Shown: piece by piece, positions 44,118 to 55,207 of the stretch
Layout: the number at the start of each line of letters is the position of its first letter
Position numbering within the stretch: position 1 is the first letter of the stretch
From: Hyphomicrobium sp. CS1BSMeth3
GTDB lineage: Bacteria > Pseudomonadota > Alphaproteobacteria > Rhizobiales > Hyphomicrobiaceae
Assembly (NCBI RefSeq): GCF_900117415.1
Contig: NZ_FPEI01000005.1
Span: 806,001-870,000, forward strand
Length of the DNA: 64,000 bases
Direction of reading: 5' to 3'
Made by a program: the position numbers and the translations under genes
Notes under the pieces: generated by a model
Told to the model about the DNA's origin: nothing
What the model saw: the letters and a program-made list of their open reading frames with translations, nothing else
The model's database searches: none

Positions 44118-45191
44118 ATGACTTCAAGCACAACGAACTCGAAGACGGGCGCCGGGAACTTCTTTGAGATGTTTCGTGTCGGCCAGGTGATTGCCCACGC
44201 GACGCCGCGGACGATCACCGAGGGTGATACGGCCGTCTATCAAGGCCTCTATGGCAGCCGCTTCGCAGTGCAGTCCTCGGCGCCCTTTGCGCGCGCGATC
44301 GGATACCCGACGGCTCCGATCGACGATTTGATCGTCTTTCACGTCATTCTCGGCAAGACCGTGCCGGACATTTCGCTCAATGCGATCGCGAACCTTGGGT
44401 ACGCGGATTGCCGTTTCCTCGCGCCTGTCTATCCGGGCGATACGCTGACGGCGACCTCCGAGGTCTTGGGCCTGCGCGAGAATTCGAGCGGCGACAGCGG
44501 CATCGTCTACGTCCGCACGAACGGGATGAACCAGGACGGCGTGACCGTCCTGACTTATGCCCGCTGGGTGATGGTGCGGAAGCGCGACAAGTCGGCGCCA
44601 GCGCCCACGCCGACCGTTCCCAAGCTCCCCGAGGCCGTGACGGCCGATCAGCTCGGCGCCGCCGTGCCGTCCCTCCACATTCCCTCATGGGACAAGACGC
44701 TCGCCGGATCGGCGCACTTCTGGGATGACTACGCGGTCGGCGAGAAGATCGACCATGTCGACGGCATGACCATCGAGGAAGCCGAGCACCAGATCGCGAC
44801 GCGCCTCTACCAGAACACCGCGCGCGTGCACTTCAATCAGCACGTCGAGGGCCAGGGCCGATTCGGTCGGCGCCTCGTTTATGGCGGTGTCGTTATTTCT
44901 CTAGCACGCGCGCTGTCCTTCAACGGCCTTGCGAATGCGTTCCACATTGCCGCGATCAACGGCGGGCGGCACGTCGCGCCGGCTTTCGCGGGCGACACGG
45001 TCTATGCGTGGTCGGAAGTGCTGGACAAAGCGGAAGTGCCGGGGCGCAGCGATGTTGGTGCGCTGCGCCTGCGGCTCGTTGGCGTCAAGGATCTGGCGCC
45101 GGCTTCGTTCCCGCTCGAGACCGCGCCCGGCAAGTATGCGCCGGGCGTCATCCTCGATCTCGACTATTGGGCGCTGCTGCCGCGGGCGTGA
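44118..45191 (+). CDS. Mesaconyl-CoA hydratase (MaoC-like, double hot-dog)
   Basis: Hydrates 2-methylfumaryl (mesaconyl)-CoA to beta-methylmalyl-CoA in the ethylmalonyl-CoA pathway of acetate and C1 assimilation. The 357-residue product shows the family's N-terminus (GNFFEMFRVGQVIAHATPRTITEGDTAVYQGLYGSRFA), PIDDLIVFHVILGKTVPDISLNAIANLGYADCRF, NSSGDSGIVYVRTNGMNQ and WVMVRKRDKSAPAPTP. Two hot-dog halves are evident (about 15-155 and 195-345). Other pathway genes (ccr, mcd, ecm) are not in the window. The gene converges on gatA with no gap: both stop codons lie in the palindrome GGGCGTGATCACGCCC. Confidence 0.9.
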   Translation: MTSSTTNSKTGAGNFFEMFRVGQVIAHATPRTITEGDTAVYQGLYGSRFAVQSSAPFARAIGYPTAPIDDLIVFHVILGKTVPDISLNAIANLGYADCRFLAPVYPGDTLTATSEVLGLRENSSGDSGIVYVRTNGMNQDGVTVLTYARWVMVRKRDKSAPAPTPTVPKLPEAVTADQLGAAVPSLHIPSWDKTLAGSAHFWDDYAVGEKIDHVDGMTIEEAEHQIATRLYQNTARVHFNQHVEGQGRFGRRLVYGGVVISLARALSFNGLANAFHIAAINGGRHVAPAFAGDTVYAWSEVLDKAEVPGRSDVGALRLRLVGVKDLAPASFPLETAPGKYAPGVILDLDYWALLPRA

Positions 45192-46682
45192 TCACGCCCA
45201 CCATTTGCTAGGCACCGGGAAGCGACCGGCCGCATTCTCGATGACCTGTGCGGCGCGGAAGAGCGTTCCCTCGTCGAAGGGCTTGCCGATGAGCTGAAGG
45301 CCCATGGGCGTACCCTCGCCCGAGAGCCCGGCGGGCACCGAGATCCCCGGCAAGCCCGCCATGTTCACCGTCACGGTGAAGATGTCTTCGAGATACATCG
45401 CGATCGGGTCACCGGCCTTCTCGCCGAAGCCGAAGGCAGGCGACGGCGTCGTCGGTGTCAGCACCACATCGACGTCGCTCCAGGCATTGTCGAAGTCGCG
45501 CTTGATCAACGTGCGCACCTTCTGCGCCTTGAGATAGTAAGCGTCGTAGTAGCCGGCCGAGAGCACGTACGTGCCGATCAGCACGCGTCGCTTGACCTCC
45601 TTGCCGAAGCCTGCCTCGCGCGTCGCCTCGTACGTGTCGATGAGATCCTTGCCCGGCACGCGCAGGCCGTAGCGCACGCCGTCATAGCGCGCGAGGTTCG
45701 ACGAGCACTCCGCCGGCGCGACGATATAGTAGGCCGGCAGCGCGTACTTTGTATGCGGCAGCGAGATGTCGTGGATGGTCGCGCCGGCATCCTTGAGCCA
45801 GGCAATGCCCTTCTGCCAAAGCGCGTCGACCTCGGCGGACATGCCGTCGACGCGGTATTCCTTCGGCACGCCGACGCGCAAACCCTTCACGCCGCGCGCA
45901 ACCTCGGCCTCGTAGTCGGGGACCGGCATGTCCACGCACGTCGAGTCCTTCGGATCGTAGCCCGCCATGTGCCGCAGCATGATTGCGGAATCGCGCACGG
46001 TCTTGGCGATCGGCCCGGCCTGATCGAGTGAGGAGGCGAACGCCACGATGCCCCAGCGCGAGCAGCGGCCGTACGTCGGCTTGATGCCGACGGTGCCGGT
46101 CAGTGCCGCGGGCTGGCGGATCGAGCCCCCTGTGTCGGTCGCCGTTGCGCCGAGGCAGAGGTTCGCCGACACCGCTGCCGACGATCCGCCCGAGGATCCG
46201 CCGGGCACGAGCTTGGTGTTGTCGACTTTCCCGCCGCGCGTGCGCCGCCAGGGATTCACCACCGGGCCGAACGCGCTCGTCTCGTTCGACGAGCCCATGG
46301 CGAACTCGTCATTGTTGAGCTTGCCGAGCATGACGGCGCCAGCATCCCAGAGGTTCTGGCCGACGGTCGCCTCATATCGCGGCTTGAAGTCGTCGAGAAT
46401 GCGCGAGCAGGCCGTGGTGCGGATGCCGTACGTGCAGAAAAGATCCTTGTTGCCGATCGGCAGGCCTTCGAGCGGGCGCGCCTCGCCCTTCGCGAGCCGC
46501 TCGTCGCTGGTCTTGGCCTGAGCGAGCGCGTGCTCGGGCGTCATCAGCACATAGGCATTGAGATGCGGGTTCGCTGCGTCGATGGCCTTGATGAAGGCCT
46601 GCGTCAGCTCGGTGGCGCTGAACTTCTTGGCGACAAGGCCATCGCGGGCCTCGGCGAGCGTCAGTTTGGTGAGATCGGTCAC
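45192..46682 (-). CDS. gatA: Glutamyl-tRNA(Gln)/aspartyl-tRNA(Asn) amidotransferase subunit A
   Basis: Amidase subunit that releases ammonia from glutamine for transamidation of Glu-tRNA(Gln) or Asp-tRNA(Asn). The 496-residue protein contains the amidase signature: catalytic Lys in [24 protein letters not shown], and the Ser pair in [39 protein letters not shown]-terminal [27 protein letters not shown] is typical of GatA. It follows gatC by 4 nt. gatB is not in the window's nearby genes. Confidence 0.96.
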   Translation of the reverse strand: MTDLTKLTLAEARDGLVAKKFSATELTQAFIKAIDAANPHLNAYVLMTPEHALAQAKTSDERLAKGEARPLEGLPIGNKDLFCTYGIRTTACSRILDDFKPRYEATVGQNLWDAGAVMLGKLNNDEFAMGSSNETSAFGPVVNPWRRTRGGKVDNTKLVPGGSSGGSSAAVSANLCLGATATDTGGSIRQPAALTGTVGIKPTYGRCSRWGIVAFASSLDQAGPIAKTVRDSAIMLRHMAGYDPKDSTCVDMPVPDYEAEVARGVKGLRVGVPKEYRVDGMSAEVDALWQKGIAWLKDAGATIHDISLPHTKYALPAYYIVAPAECSSNLARYDGVRYGLRVPGKDLIDTYEATREAGFGKEVKRRVLIGTYVLSAGYYDAYYLKAQKVRTLIKRDFDNAWSDVDVVLTPTTPSPAFGFGEKAGDPIAMYLEDIFTVTVNMAGLPGISVPAGLSGEGTPMGLQLIGKPFDEGTLFRAAQVIENAAGRFPVPSKWWA

Positions 46683-46686
46683 GCGC

Positions 46687-46974
46687 TCACTCCACGACCT
46701 TGGGCACGACGAAATAGTGGTCTTCGGTCATGGGCGCATTGGCGATGATGTCATCGGCCTTCTCGCCATCTGTGACCTCGTCGGCGCGCTTCTTGAGCTT
46801 CATGTCGGCGACGCGGGTCATAGGCGGCACATTGTCCGTATTGACCTCGTCGAGCTGCTCGACCCACGCCAGAATGCCCGACAGCTCGCCTTCGAGCGCC
46901 TTGGCCTCCTCGTCGGTGATCCTGATCCGCGCCAGCCGCGCGATCCGGCGGACGGTCGCCTCGTCGACCTGCAT
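46687..46974 (-). CDS. gatC: Glutamyl-tRNA(Gln) amidotransferase subunit C
   Basis: A 95-residue subunit that wraps the GatA-GatB interface. Sequence [50 protein letters not shown] is standard GatC, and the C-terminal [12 protein letters not shown]-like end reads [12 protein letters not shown] here. CAGGAT precedes the ATG. Operon gatC-gatA; divergent from the YbaK-family gene across about 108 bp. Confidence 0.96.
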   Translation of the reverse strand: MQVDEATVRRIARLARIRITDEEAKALEGELSGILAWVEQLDEVNTDNVPPMTRVADMKLKKRADEVTDGEKADDIIANAPMTEDHYFVVPKVVE

Positions 46975-47082
46975 GATCTATCCTGCTCAATTGGGGACGG
47001 TTTCGTTGCCGAACTGATACCGGTGCGCCCCCGGCAGCGCAACATCGGCGTTAAGCCACGGTACAATGAGGGAAAAAGGATT

Positions 47083-47580
47083 ATGAGCGAGCTGAAGCCG
47101 GCGCCGCGGCGCGTACAGCAGGCGGCCGACGGCCTGGGCCTTGCAGTCCGGGTCGTCGAGATGGCGCAGTCCACGCGCACGGCTGAGGATGCGGCCGCCG
47201 CCTGCGGCTGTGCCGTCGGGCAGATCATCAAGTCGCTGGTTTTCCGCGGCAAGCAGAGCGGAAAGCCGGTGCTGCTGCTGGTGTCCGGCTCCAACCGCGT
47301 GGATCAAGCGGGTGTCGCCTCCGTGATCGGCGAGGCGCTCGACCGGCCCGATGCGGCCTTCGTGCGCGAGGTCACCGGCTTCGCGATCGGCGGCATTCCG
47401 CCCTTCGGCCATGCCCAGCCCCTGCCGACGTGGCTCGACAAGGATCTGCTGCAATACGAGACCGTCTGGGCCGCCGCCGGCTCACCCGAAGCGGTCTTCG
47501 AGGTCGATCCGCGGCGGTTGGCGGAGGCCATTGGGGCGACGGTGATTGGTGTAGCGCCGAGTGGTGCCCAATCGAACTAG
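47083..47580 (+). CDS. YbaK/EbsC-family aminoacyl-tRNA deacylase
   Basis: A 165-residue trans-editing domain protein; relatives hydrolyse mischarged tRNAs such as Cys-tRNA(Pro) or Ala-tRNA(Pro). Motifs: CAVGQIIKSLVFRGKQSGKPVLLLVSG with the conserved catalytic Lys after QI-, and VTGFAIGGIPPFGHAQPLPTWLDKDLLQYETVWAAAGSPEAVFEVDP. The start at 47083 has AAAAAGGA upstream; the long open frame before it overlaps gatCA and is a shadow. Its stop overlaps the stop of the opposing methyltransferase gene (CTAG shared). Confidence 0.92.
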   Translation: MSELKPAPRRVQQAADGLGLAVRVVEMAQSTRTAEDAAAACGCAVGQIIKSLVFRGKQSGKPVLLLVSGSNRVDQAGVASVIGEALDRPDAAFVREVTGFAIGGIPPFGHAQPLPTWLDKDLLQYETVWAAAGSPEAVFEVDPRRLAEAIGATVIGVAPSGAQSN

Positions 47581-48278
47581 GCGTAGGCCACCCACCCGCG
47601 CCACGTGAACGCGGCATAGAATTGAGCGACCGCCGAAAAGCCAGCCTCCCCGAGGATGGCTTCGTCGTGTTCTGGGGTCAGCAAATGGAGATGCGCTTCG
47701 ACCTTGGAACGTCCTTCGGCCGCCCGATCCGCATCTACACCTGAAGCAACGGCAAAGGCCGCATAACGCGACATCCATTGTCCGCGCTCTTCCGCTCCCT
47801 GAGGGAAGCTCGAATGGGCTACGACGAAGGGTGCTCCGGGAGCGAGGCGGCGGAGAATTTGGCGCGCGGTGCGGCGACGCTCGTCAGCATCGAGAAAGTG
47901 CAGCGTTAAGAGGCAAACCGCAGCGTCGAACGGCCCGTCAGGTGCGTCGTCGATGTATCCCTGTACGAGTTCGACGCGGGTGCCGAGCGGTCCGAGAGTG
48001 CGCTCAGCCAGCTTCAGCATTTCCGCGGCCGGATCGACGCCGACAAATGTCCAACCTTCGTGAGTCTCGGCCAACGCCTTCAGTTCGAGGCCGCCGCCCG
48101 CCCCGAGGACGAGCACGCGTGCGTTCTTTGGCGCGCGCTCCGCAATCAGAATTCCTGTCATTCGGTGGAGATCACTGAAACCCGGCACGAAGCGACGCGG
48201 ACCGTCCGTGTATTTGGCGACGACGTTTGGATCGGAGAACGGCTCGAGCAGTGCTTTGGCTGTCGCGTCAGGACGCAT
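47577..48278 (-). CDS. Class I SAM-dependent methyltransferase
   Basis: A 233-residue methyltransferase of unknown substrate. SAM motif I is VLVLGAGGGLELKALAE, with VGVDPAAEM (motif II), FDAAVCLLTLHFLD and RRLAPGAPFVVAHSSF. It starts inside the end of the upstream Rrf2-type regulator gene (11-nt overlap), so the two form an operon and the regulator probably controls it. Similar Rrf2-methyltransferase pairs occur widely in alphaproteobacteria. The Met at 48278 is chosen; the 29 codons before it belong to the regulator region. Confidence 0.87.
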   Translation of the reverse strand: MRPDATAKALLEPFSDPNVVAKYTDGPRRFVPGFSDLHRMTGILIAERAPKNARVLVLGAGGGLELKALAETHEGWTFVGVDPAAEMLKLAERTLGPLGTRVELVQGYIDDAPDGPFDAAVCLLTLHFLDADERRRTARQILRRLAPGAPFVVAHSSFPQGAEERGQWMSRYAAFAVASGVDADRAAEGRSKVEAHLHLLTPEHDEAILGEAGFSAVAQFYAAFTWRGWVAYA

Positions 48279-48732
48279 GCACGGCCTCCAGATCAAGGCT
48301 GCCGCGCTTGTGCTTGAGGCGCCGGTGAATATCGACCCGCAGCGAAGCGAGGGTGACCTGAGCAAAGCGTGTCAGAAGGAGTTCTTCAGCCTCGCGCATG
48401 GCTTGGCTTACGGCAGTGTTGACCGCCTGCTCTACAAGGCACTTGGGCGCCTCGCTTCGGTTGCCGATTGCAAATATGGAGGACGGGCCGAGCGCGTCAT
48501 GGACGTCCCGCAGCGAAATCGCTTCCAGATCCCGGGCCAGCGTCCAGCCGCCGCCGTGCCCCTTTTCCGATCGGACGTATCCCGGCTCGATCAATGCGGC
48601 CATGATCCGCCGTATCACCGCGGGGTTCGTTCCCATGGCTTTGGCAAGCATTTCAGATGTCACGGGGCCATCGTGCTCGGCCATGTGGAGAAGGACGTGA
48701 AGGATGTCCGACAGTCGACTGTTCAATCTCAT
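48268..48732 (-). CDS. Rrf2-family transcriptional regulator
   Basis: A 154-residue winged-helix regulator: RLSDILHVLLHMAEHDGPVTSEMLAKAMGTNPAVIRRIMAALIEPGYVRSEKGHGGGWTLARDLEAISLRDVHDAL. Only one Cys is present (KCLVEQAV), so it cannot hold the three-Cys iron-sulfur cluster of IscR or NsrR. Iron-free or thiol-based sensing, as in CymR/YwnA-like members, is possible. The ATG at 48732 is immediately downstream of an AT-rich imperfect palindrome (GTAACAATTGATATTAC on the + strand, 48733-48749) that may be its own operator. Operon with the methyltransferase. Confidence 0.9.
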   Translation of the reverse strand: MRLNSRLSDILHVLLHMAEHDGPVTSEMLAKAMGTNPAVIRRIMAALIEPGYVRSEKGHGGGWTLARDLEAISLRDVHDALGPSSIFAIGNRSEAPKCLVEQAVNTAVSQAMREAEELLLTRFAQVTLASLRVDIHRRLKHKRGSLDLEAVHAS

Positions 48733-48749
48733 GTAACAATTGATATTAC
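48733..48749 (-). promoter_or_regulatory. Possible autoregulatory operator of the Rrf2-type gene
   Basis: AT-rich imperfect inverted repeat GTAA-N9-TTAC directly upstream of the regulator's start codon in an otherwise GC-rich context. Assignment rests on position and symmetry only. Confidence 0.3.
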
Positions 48750-48981
48750 GTGAGTGCCTCGAAGTCAAACCTGTGTGCGGGCTAAGGACGCTATCGCCCT
48801 CATTGCAGGGGTTGGTTGAATGCCGCCTTGAGGAATGACAGTCCTAGGCCCAAGCCGGAAACCATCACACGGCCCACACTAGCCTTTTCCCCCCAATTGC
48901 CCTATCCACACGGGCGCCGGGCCGACCCGGCGTGCCTCAGCGCGCCATCTCGTTGCGCTTTATAAATCGGAGATACATCCC

Positions 48982-49539
48982 ATGCTCGACCGTCGTCGCG
49001 CTGAGGGCCTGCTGTTCCTCGCAGGCTTCGCGCTCTGTATTCCCGCCGCGAACTGGCTCATCGGCAACGTCGGCACGAAGTGCGTGCCGAACGGGCCGTG
49101 CCTGATGCCGGTCGGTTTCGGGATCATGGCGCCGACGGGCGTGCTGATGATCGGCCTCGCGCTCGTGCTGCGCGATCTCGTGCAGCGCCGCCTCGGTGTC
49201 GGCTGGTCGGCGGGTGCAGTCGTCGCAGGCGCGGCGCTCTCGGCATATCTGGCGCCGCCGTCGCTGGTGCTTGCGTCGGGCGCGGCCTTCCTGCTCGCCG
49301 AGATGGCCGATCTCGTCGTCTACACGCCGCTGCAGCGGCGCCGTCTCGTCACGGCCGTCGTCGCGAGCAGCTTCGTCGGCCTCGTCATCGACAGCATCGT
49401 CTTTCTGTATCTCGCCTTCGGCAGCCTGGACTATCTGCTTGGTCAGGTGCTCGGAAAATCCTGGATGGTGCTGGCGTCCATTCCCTTCATCACATGGCTG
49501 CGCCGTCGCGATGAGCGGCTCGGTCTCGTACCGGCATAG
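48982..49539 (+). CDS. VUT/YhhQ-family queuosine precursor transporter
   Basis: A 185-residue membrane protein with about five to six hydrophobic segments ([88 protein letters not shown]). The family (COG1738) imports the queuosine precursor preQ0. LRDLVQ and [14 protein letters not shown] match its conserved charged motifs. queF starts 13 nt downstream with AGGAGG, making a transport-plus-reduction operon. An upstream GC hairpin (CGCCGGG/CCCGGCG) does not match the preQ1 riboswitch consensus I know. Confidence 0.88.
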   Translation: MLDRRRAEGLLFLAGFALCIPAANWLIGNVGTKCVPNGPCLMPVGFGIMAPTGVLMIGLALVLRDLVQRRLGVGWSAGAVVAGAALSAYLAPPSLVLASGAAFLLAEMADLVVYTPLQRRRLVTAVVASSFVGLVIDSIVFLYLAFGSLDYLLGQVLGKSWMVLASIPFITWLRRRDERLGLVPA

Positions 49540-49552
49540 AGGAGGCATCGCC

Positions 49553-50011
49553 ATGGCCTCAGCCACGGATCACACGACACTCGGCAAGCAGACAGCCCTG
49601 CCGCAGAGCCCTGAAGAGGCGGTGCTCGATCGCGTGCCGAACCCGCATCCCGACACGCTCTACGTCGCGCGCTTCACCGCGCCCGAGTTCACCTCGCTCT
49701 GCCCCGTCACCGGCCAACCCGACTTCGCGCATCTCGTCATCGACTACGTGCCGGGTGACTGGCTGGTCGAGTCGAAATCGCTGAAGCTCTACCTCGGCGC
49801 CTTCCGCAATCACGGCGCCTTTCACGAGGACTGCACGATCGCGATCGCCAAGCGGCTCGTCGAGCTCCTGGCGCCCAAGTACCTCCGTATCGGCGGATAC
49901 TGGTACCCGCGCGGCGGCATCCCCATCGATGTGTTCTGGCAGACGGGCCCCTGTCCCGATGGCGTCTGGCTGCCCGACCAGGGCGTGGCGCCGTATCGGG
50001 GGCGCGGCTGA
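49553..50011 (+). CDS. queF: NADPH-dependent preQ0 reductase
   Basis: Reduces 7-cyano-7-deazaguanine (preQ0) to preQ1 for queuosine in tRNA wobble positions. The 152-residue unimodular protein has the catalytic Cys50 and Asp57 in [15 protein letters not shown] and the QueF signature [22 protein letters not shown]. It begins after AGGAGGCATCGCC. The frame upstream lies within the transporter gene and is rejected. No queC, queD or queE is seen in the window. Confidence 0.95.
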   Translation: MASATDHTTLGKQTALPQSPEEAVLDRVPNPHPDTLYVARFTAPEFTSLCPVTGQPDFAHLVIDYVPGDWLVESKSLKLYLGAFRNHGAFHEDCTIAIAKRLVELLAPKYLRIGGYWYPRGGIPIDVFWQTGPCPDGVWLPDQGVAPYRGRG

Positions 50012-50416
50012 TCGGGGCGGATACATCCGCGGCCCGCAGAGGAATTTGTCCTGCCGCGCCGTGCTAATCCGTCATTCACCAAGTCCGCAGGCAGTCGAAG
50101 TCCTCACGCGCTGCAGCATTGATATGTCACGCTGCTTGCATGGCGCGTGCTAAAAATGAGGGTGCTTGCAGACAATCGCTGATTGAACATCAATCGAAAC
50201 GGCGGTCTGCGGGCGAGAGGCCGTGCGACCAAAGGCCGGGTTGTGAACAGCGAGGGGCTTGCTTAGAGGCGTGCCTTCTGGAAAGCATGAAGCCGACAGG
50301 ATCGCGGGCGTGCCCACGCTCGGCGATCACTCTGCCGCTACCCGGCGGCCGTGAAGGCACCCTGCGGCAATCCGGGTTTTCAAGACGGCGATCCTCCGAC
50401 GAGCAGCGATATCCGA
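50012..50416. other. 405-bp gene-free region before pckA
   Basis: No coding sequence is supported. A perfect 6+3+6 inverted repeat GATTGA-ACA-TCAATC at 50181-50195 stands out and could be an operator; its half-site spacing (N3) excludes FNR/FixK. No clear terminator for queF was found. The last 80 nt are GC-rich and hold no strong ribosome binding site. Confidence 0.4.
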
Positions 50417-52000
<1,584 letters not shown>

Positions 52001-52016
52001 CCTTCGCCAAGCGTCC

Positions 52017-53279
52017 CTATTCTCCTGCCAGACGGGGCATCTGCACGCGGATGCCCTCCTGCTCCGCGTGCGCGAGCGCAGCCTCGTTGTGCATGATGTA
52101 GTCGCGGGTGAGGGGCAGGGCTTCGATGCGTCGCGTGAGCTGGATCTGGAACACGACGAGGTTCTGGTAGCGGAACGCTGTCTCCGATCCGGCCAGGTAG
52201 AATTCCCACATGCGGCAGAAGCGTTCGTCGCGGATGCGCGCGGCCTCCTCCCAGTTGGCGACGAAGCGCTCCCGCCAAGCCCTTAGTGTTTCCGCGTAGT
52301 GGAGCCGCAGGACCTCGACGTCCGTCGTGACGAGACCCGAGCGCTCGATGGCGGTCATCACCTCCGACAGCGCCGGGATATAGCCACCTGGGAAGATGTA
52401 CTTCGCAATGAACGGGTTGGTGATGGCCGGCGGCTCCGATCGCCCGATGAAGTGGATGACCGCGACGCCATCGTCCTTCAGGAGCTCGCGAACCTTGCGG
52501 AAGTACGTGCCGTAGTGGTTGACGCCCACGTGCTCGAACATGCCGACCGAGACGATCCGGTCATACGGTCCGACGACCTCGCGGTAGTCCTGCAGACGGA
52601 AGTGGACGGCATTGGCGAGACCGGCGCGCCGTGCCCGCGCCTCGGCGATCTTGAGCTGCTCGACGGAAAGCGTCACGCCGTCGACGAAGCAGCCGGCAGC
52701 CTCCGCGAGATAGATCCCGAGGCCACCCCAGCCCGAGCCGATGTCGAGAACGTGCTGGCCCTCCGAAAGGGCGAGCTTGGCGGCCAGATGCCGCTTCTTG
52801 GCGCGCTGGGCGGCCTCGAGCGGTGTTTTGGCGTCGGGGAAGTAGGCGCAGGAATACTGCCGGTCGGCATCGAGAAAGAGATCGTAGATCGAGCCGTCGA
52901 TGTCGTAGTGGTGCGCGACGTTGCGGCGCGAGCGGCTGGCCGGATTGAACTGTGCGAGCCGGCGCGTGAGGAAGCGCGCGACGTCCAGGCTCTGTGCCCA
53001 GCGCGGCAGCGGGTGCGCCATGGCATTCTCGAGCACCAGGGCCAGCAGGTCATAGATGCGCCCCTGCTCCATGATGAGCCGGCCATCCATGTAGGCCTCG
53101 CCGACGGCCAGATGCGGGTCGAGGGCGAGCTGGCGCTCGAGCTTGCGGTCCATGAGCCGCGCAGTCACCTGCGGGCCCTGGCCATCGCCAAAGCGGAATG
53201 TCTTCCCATTGTAGGTAATGAGGGAGAGATCGCCGTGCTCCACGATGCGACGGAGCAGGACTTCGAGCGGCTTGAACAT
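52017..53279 (-). CDS. cfa: Cyclopropane-fatty-acyl-phospholipid synthase
   Basis: Methylene transferase that cyclopropanates unsaturated acyl chains of membrane lipids using SAM. The 420-residue protein has NVAHHYDIDGSIYDLFLDADRQYSCAYFPD with the active-site Cys, the SAM motif VLDIGSGWGGLGIYLAEAAGC, VGMFEHVGVNHYGTYF, and YIFPGGYIPALSEV. The Met at 53279 (MFKPLEVLLRRIVEHGDL) is selected; 34 codons above it are Arg-rich and non-homologous. Confidence 0.95.
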   Translation of the reverse strand: MFKPLEVLLRRIVEHGDLSLITYNGKTFRFGDGQGPQVTARLMDRKLERQLALDPHLAVGEAYMDGRLIMEQGRIYDLLALVLENAMAHPLPRWAQSLDVARFLTRRLAQFNPASRSRRNVAHHYDIDGSIYDLFLDADRQYSCAYFPDAKTPLEAAQRAKKRHLAAKLALSEGQHVLDIGSGWGGLGIYLAEAAGCFVDGVTLSVEQLKIAEARARRAGLANAVHFRLQDYREVVGPYDRIVSVGMFEHVGVNHYGTYFRKVRELLKDDGVAVIHFIGRSEPPAITNPFIAKYIFPGGYIPALSEVMTAIERSGLVTTDVEVLRLHYAETLRAWRERFVANWEEAARIRDERFCRMWEFYLAGSETAFRYQNLVVFQIQLTRRIEALPLTRDYIMHNEAALAHAEQEGIRVQMPRLAGE

Positions 53280-53480
53280 GGCACGCCTCGACGCTACGCG
53301 CCCGCGTACGGGTCCCTCCCTGGTCCCGCGGACTTGGGCATTGGACTTCTGTATCGACCAAGAATAGCGCGGTCCTGACAATTTGTCACATGTTTGCCTT
53401 GCGCTGGCGCTTCGTCCTTAGACCGCCTTTCCGCAAACGTGCGAACCCGCCAAGTCGTTCCCCGGCGAACGCCGTTAACG

Positions 53481-53511
53481 AAAAGGGCGCACGACCGTCG
53501 GCCGCGCGCCC
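53481..53511 (-). terminator. Intrinsic terminator after rplI
   Basis: On the - strand GGGCGC...GCGCCC is followed by TTTTCG; the stem arms are 53506-53511 and 53485-53490. It lies about 33 nt beyond the rplI stop. Confidence 0.7.
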
Positions 53512-53543
53512 CAAGAACTTGAGTTGGCGTTATTTTCAGCCGA

Positions 53544-54122
53544 TCAGACGTCCGGCTGCTCGCCGAGGCCCGGGGCGGCCGCGCCGTCGCCCTGATCCTC
53601 GCTGTAGGTCTCGATCTCCGGCAGCTCCTCGCGGATGACCGTGACATCTTCGCCGCGTGCCTGACGCTCGGCTTCATCAGCGGAGCGGGCCACGTTGATC
53701 GATACCTTGACCGCCACTTCGGGGTGGAGGGCGACGCGGACCTCGTGGAGGCCGAGTGCCTTGATCGGCTTGTCGAGGAGCACCTGGCGCCGCTCGACCG
53801 AGAAGCCGCCGGCGCTGATGGCCTCTGCGATGTCGCGGGTCGAGACCGAGCCATAAAGCTGGCCCGTGTCGCCCGCCTGGCGGATCGACACGAAGGTCTG
53901 GCCGTCGAGACGGCCGGCAATGCCTTCGGCTTCGGTCTTGAGCTCGAGGTTGCGTGCCTCGAGCTGAACGCGCTGGCCCTCGAAGGTCTTGCGGTTCGCT
54001 TCTGTTGCCCTGAGCGCCTTGCCCTGGGGCAGCAAGAAGTTGCGGGCATAGCCGTCCTTGACCTTGACGACGTCGCCCATTTGGCCGAGCCGCCCGACGC
54101 GCTCCAGCAGAATGACTTCCAT
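53544..54122 (-). CDS. rplI: Ribosomal protein bL9
   Basis: 50S subunit protein of 192 residues. N-terminal domain [40 protein letters not shown] is invariant bL9; the C-terminal domain includes [16 protein letters not shown] and [23 protein letters not shown] roughly 40-residue acidic C-terminal tail (ending [18 protein letters not shown]) extends beyond E. coli L9, as in other alphaproteobacteria. In the usual order rpsF-rpsR-(DUF2232)-rplI. Confidence 0.97.
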   Translation of the reverse strand: MEVILLERVGRLGQMGDVVKVKDGYARNFLLPQGKALRATEANRKTFEGQRVQLEARNLELKTEAEGIAGRLDGQTFVSIRQAGDTGQLYGSVSTRDIAEAISAGGFSVERRQVLLDKPIKALGLHEVRVALHPEVAVKVSINVARSADEAERQARGEDVTVIREELPEIETYSEDQGDGAAAPGLGEQPDV

Positions 54123-54183
54123 GTTCAGCTCCTTGTTTGATCCTTGAGTGTTGTTCGAGATGGCGAATTCGGGATTGGCGCCG

Positions 54184-55188
54184 TCAGTCCGGGCCGCGCT
54201 GTGCGGGGGGCCCGGACGATGAGCGCGGCCAGCGCTTGAGCGGCGAGATGGGCTCGGCGATCGCGAGGAGCGCGATCACGGCAGCCGTCCAGCTATTGAA
54301 GAGGAGAAGGAGGAAGTAGACGCCCCATAGGATGAGCGGCCGCTGCGGCTTGCCGCGCGTCACGTAGTGAATGATGGCGAGCCCCATCAGCATGTAGGCG
54401 AAAAGCAGCGCGCCCGCGAAGCCGGAGGAGATGAGACCGGGGTAGCCCGGCAGGAAGGTGAAGGCGACCGCGATCGCCAGCCCGATAGCCATCCCCGGCG
54501 GGAACGTCATGGCGGCCAGATCCGGCCATGGGCGCACGAGCCGCCCGGAGGCGCTCGTGATCCGCCCGGCGAGCCACAGATTCAGGCTGAAACCCGCGAG
54601 CCACGAGGTCGCGGAGGCGGCCGGCAGCAGATAGAGGCCGAGCTGGGCAAGCGCGTCGATCTCCTGGCGCGTCAGCGGCTTGTCGCGCAGCGCGGCGAGA
54701 TCCTGTGCGAAGACCTTTTCGATCATCTCGCGCAATGCATTGCGCACCTGCTCGAGGTCGCCGCCGAGCAAGAAGAGGCTCATCACCGACAGGCTGCCCG
54801 CAATGATGGCGCCGGCAGCGAGCAGACGGCCGACGGGATACCACTCGAGGGCCGGCGCGCCGCTTCCGTTATCGTCGCCTGCTGTCGCTGCCCCAACCGG
54901 CCTGTTGAGCAGCGCCAGATGGCAGAGAATGACGATCGGCAGCCCTTGGCTGACCAGGAAAACGAAAGCCGGCCAGATGCCGCCCAGAATGAAGCCGATG
55001 CCGGCCGATGCTGCGAGCGCGGCGACCAGCGCGGAAGGCGCACCCCAGCCGAGGCCCGCGAGGAAGCTCGGCAACGGCGCCAGAAAATAAAGGAGGACGC
55101 GCCCGGCCGGTCCGCCAGCGGTCGCTGACATAAAGAGCACGGCGGACGCAAAGCCGCCTGCAAGGCCGATGAGGGCGAAATAGGGCAT
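54184..55188 (-). CDS. DUF2232 multi-pass membrane protein
   Basis: A 334-residue inner-membrane protein with eight or so hydrophobic segments, no catalytic motif. It begins [24 protein letters not shown] and has [51 protein letters not shown] near the end, resembling DUF2232 proteins that sit between rpsR and rplI in alphaproteobacteria. The role is unknown; the conserved location suggests a link to translation or its membrane targeting. It lies 61 nt upstream of rplI. Confidence 0.88.
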   Translation of the reverse strand: MPYFALIGLAGGFASAVLFMSATAGGPAGRVLLYFLAPLPSFLAGLGWGAPSALVAALAASAGIGFILGGIWPAFVFLVSQGLPIVILCHLALLNRPVGAATAGDDNGSGAPALEWYPVGRLLAAGAIIAGSLSVMSLFLLGGDLEQVRNALREMIEKVFAQDLAALRDKPLTRQEIDALAQLGLYLLPAASATSWLAGFSLNLWLAGRITSASGRLVRPWPDLAAMTFPPGMAIGLAIAVAFTFLPGYPGLISSGFAGALLFAYMLMGLAIIHYVTRGKPQRPLILWGVYFLLLLFNSWTAAVIALLAIAEPISPLKRWPRSSSGPPAQRGPD

Positions 55189-55207
55189 GGCCCGAAGCTG
55201 TCCCGCG

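Noticed and set aside
48838-48981. preQ1 riboswitch before the preQ0 transporter gene
   Set aside because: A GC hairpin is present, but the A-rich tail and loop motifs of preQ1-I, -II or -III that I know are not found.
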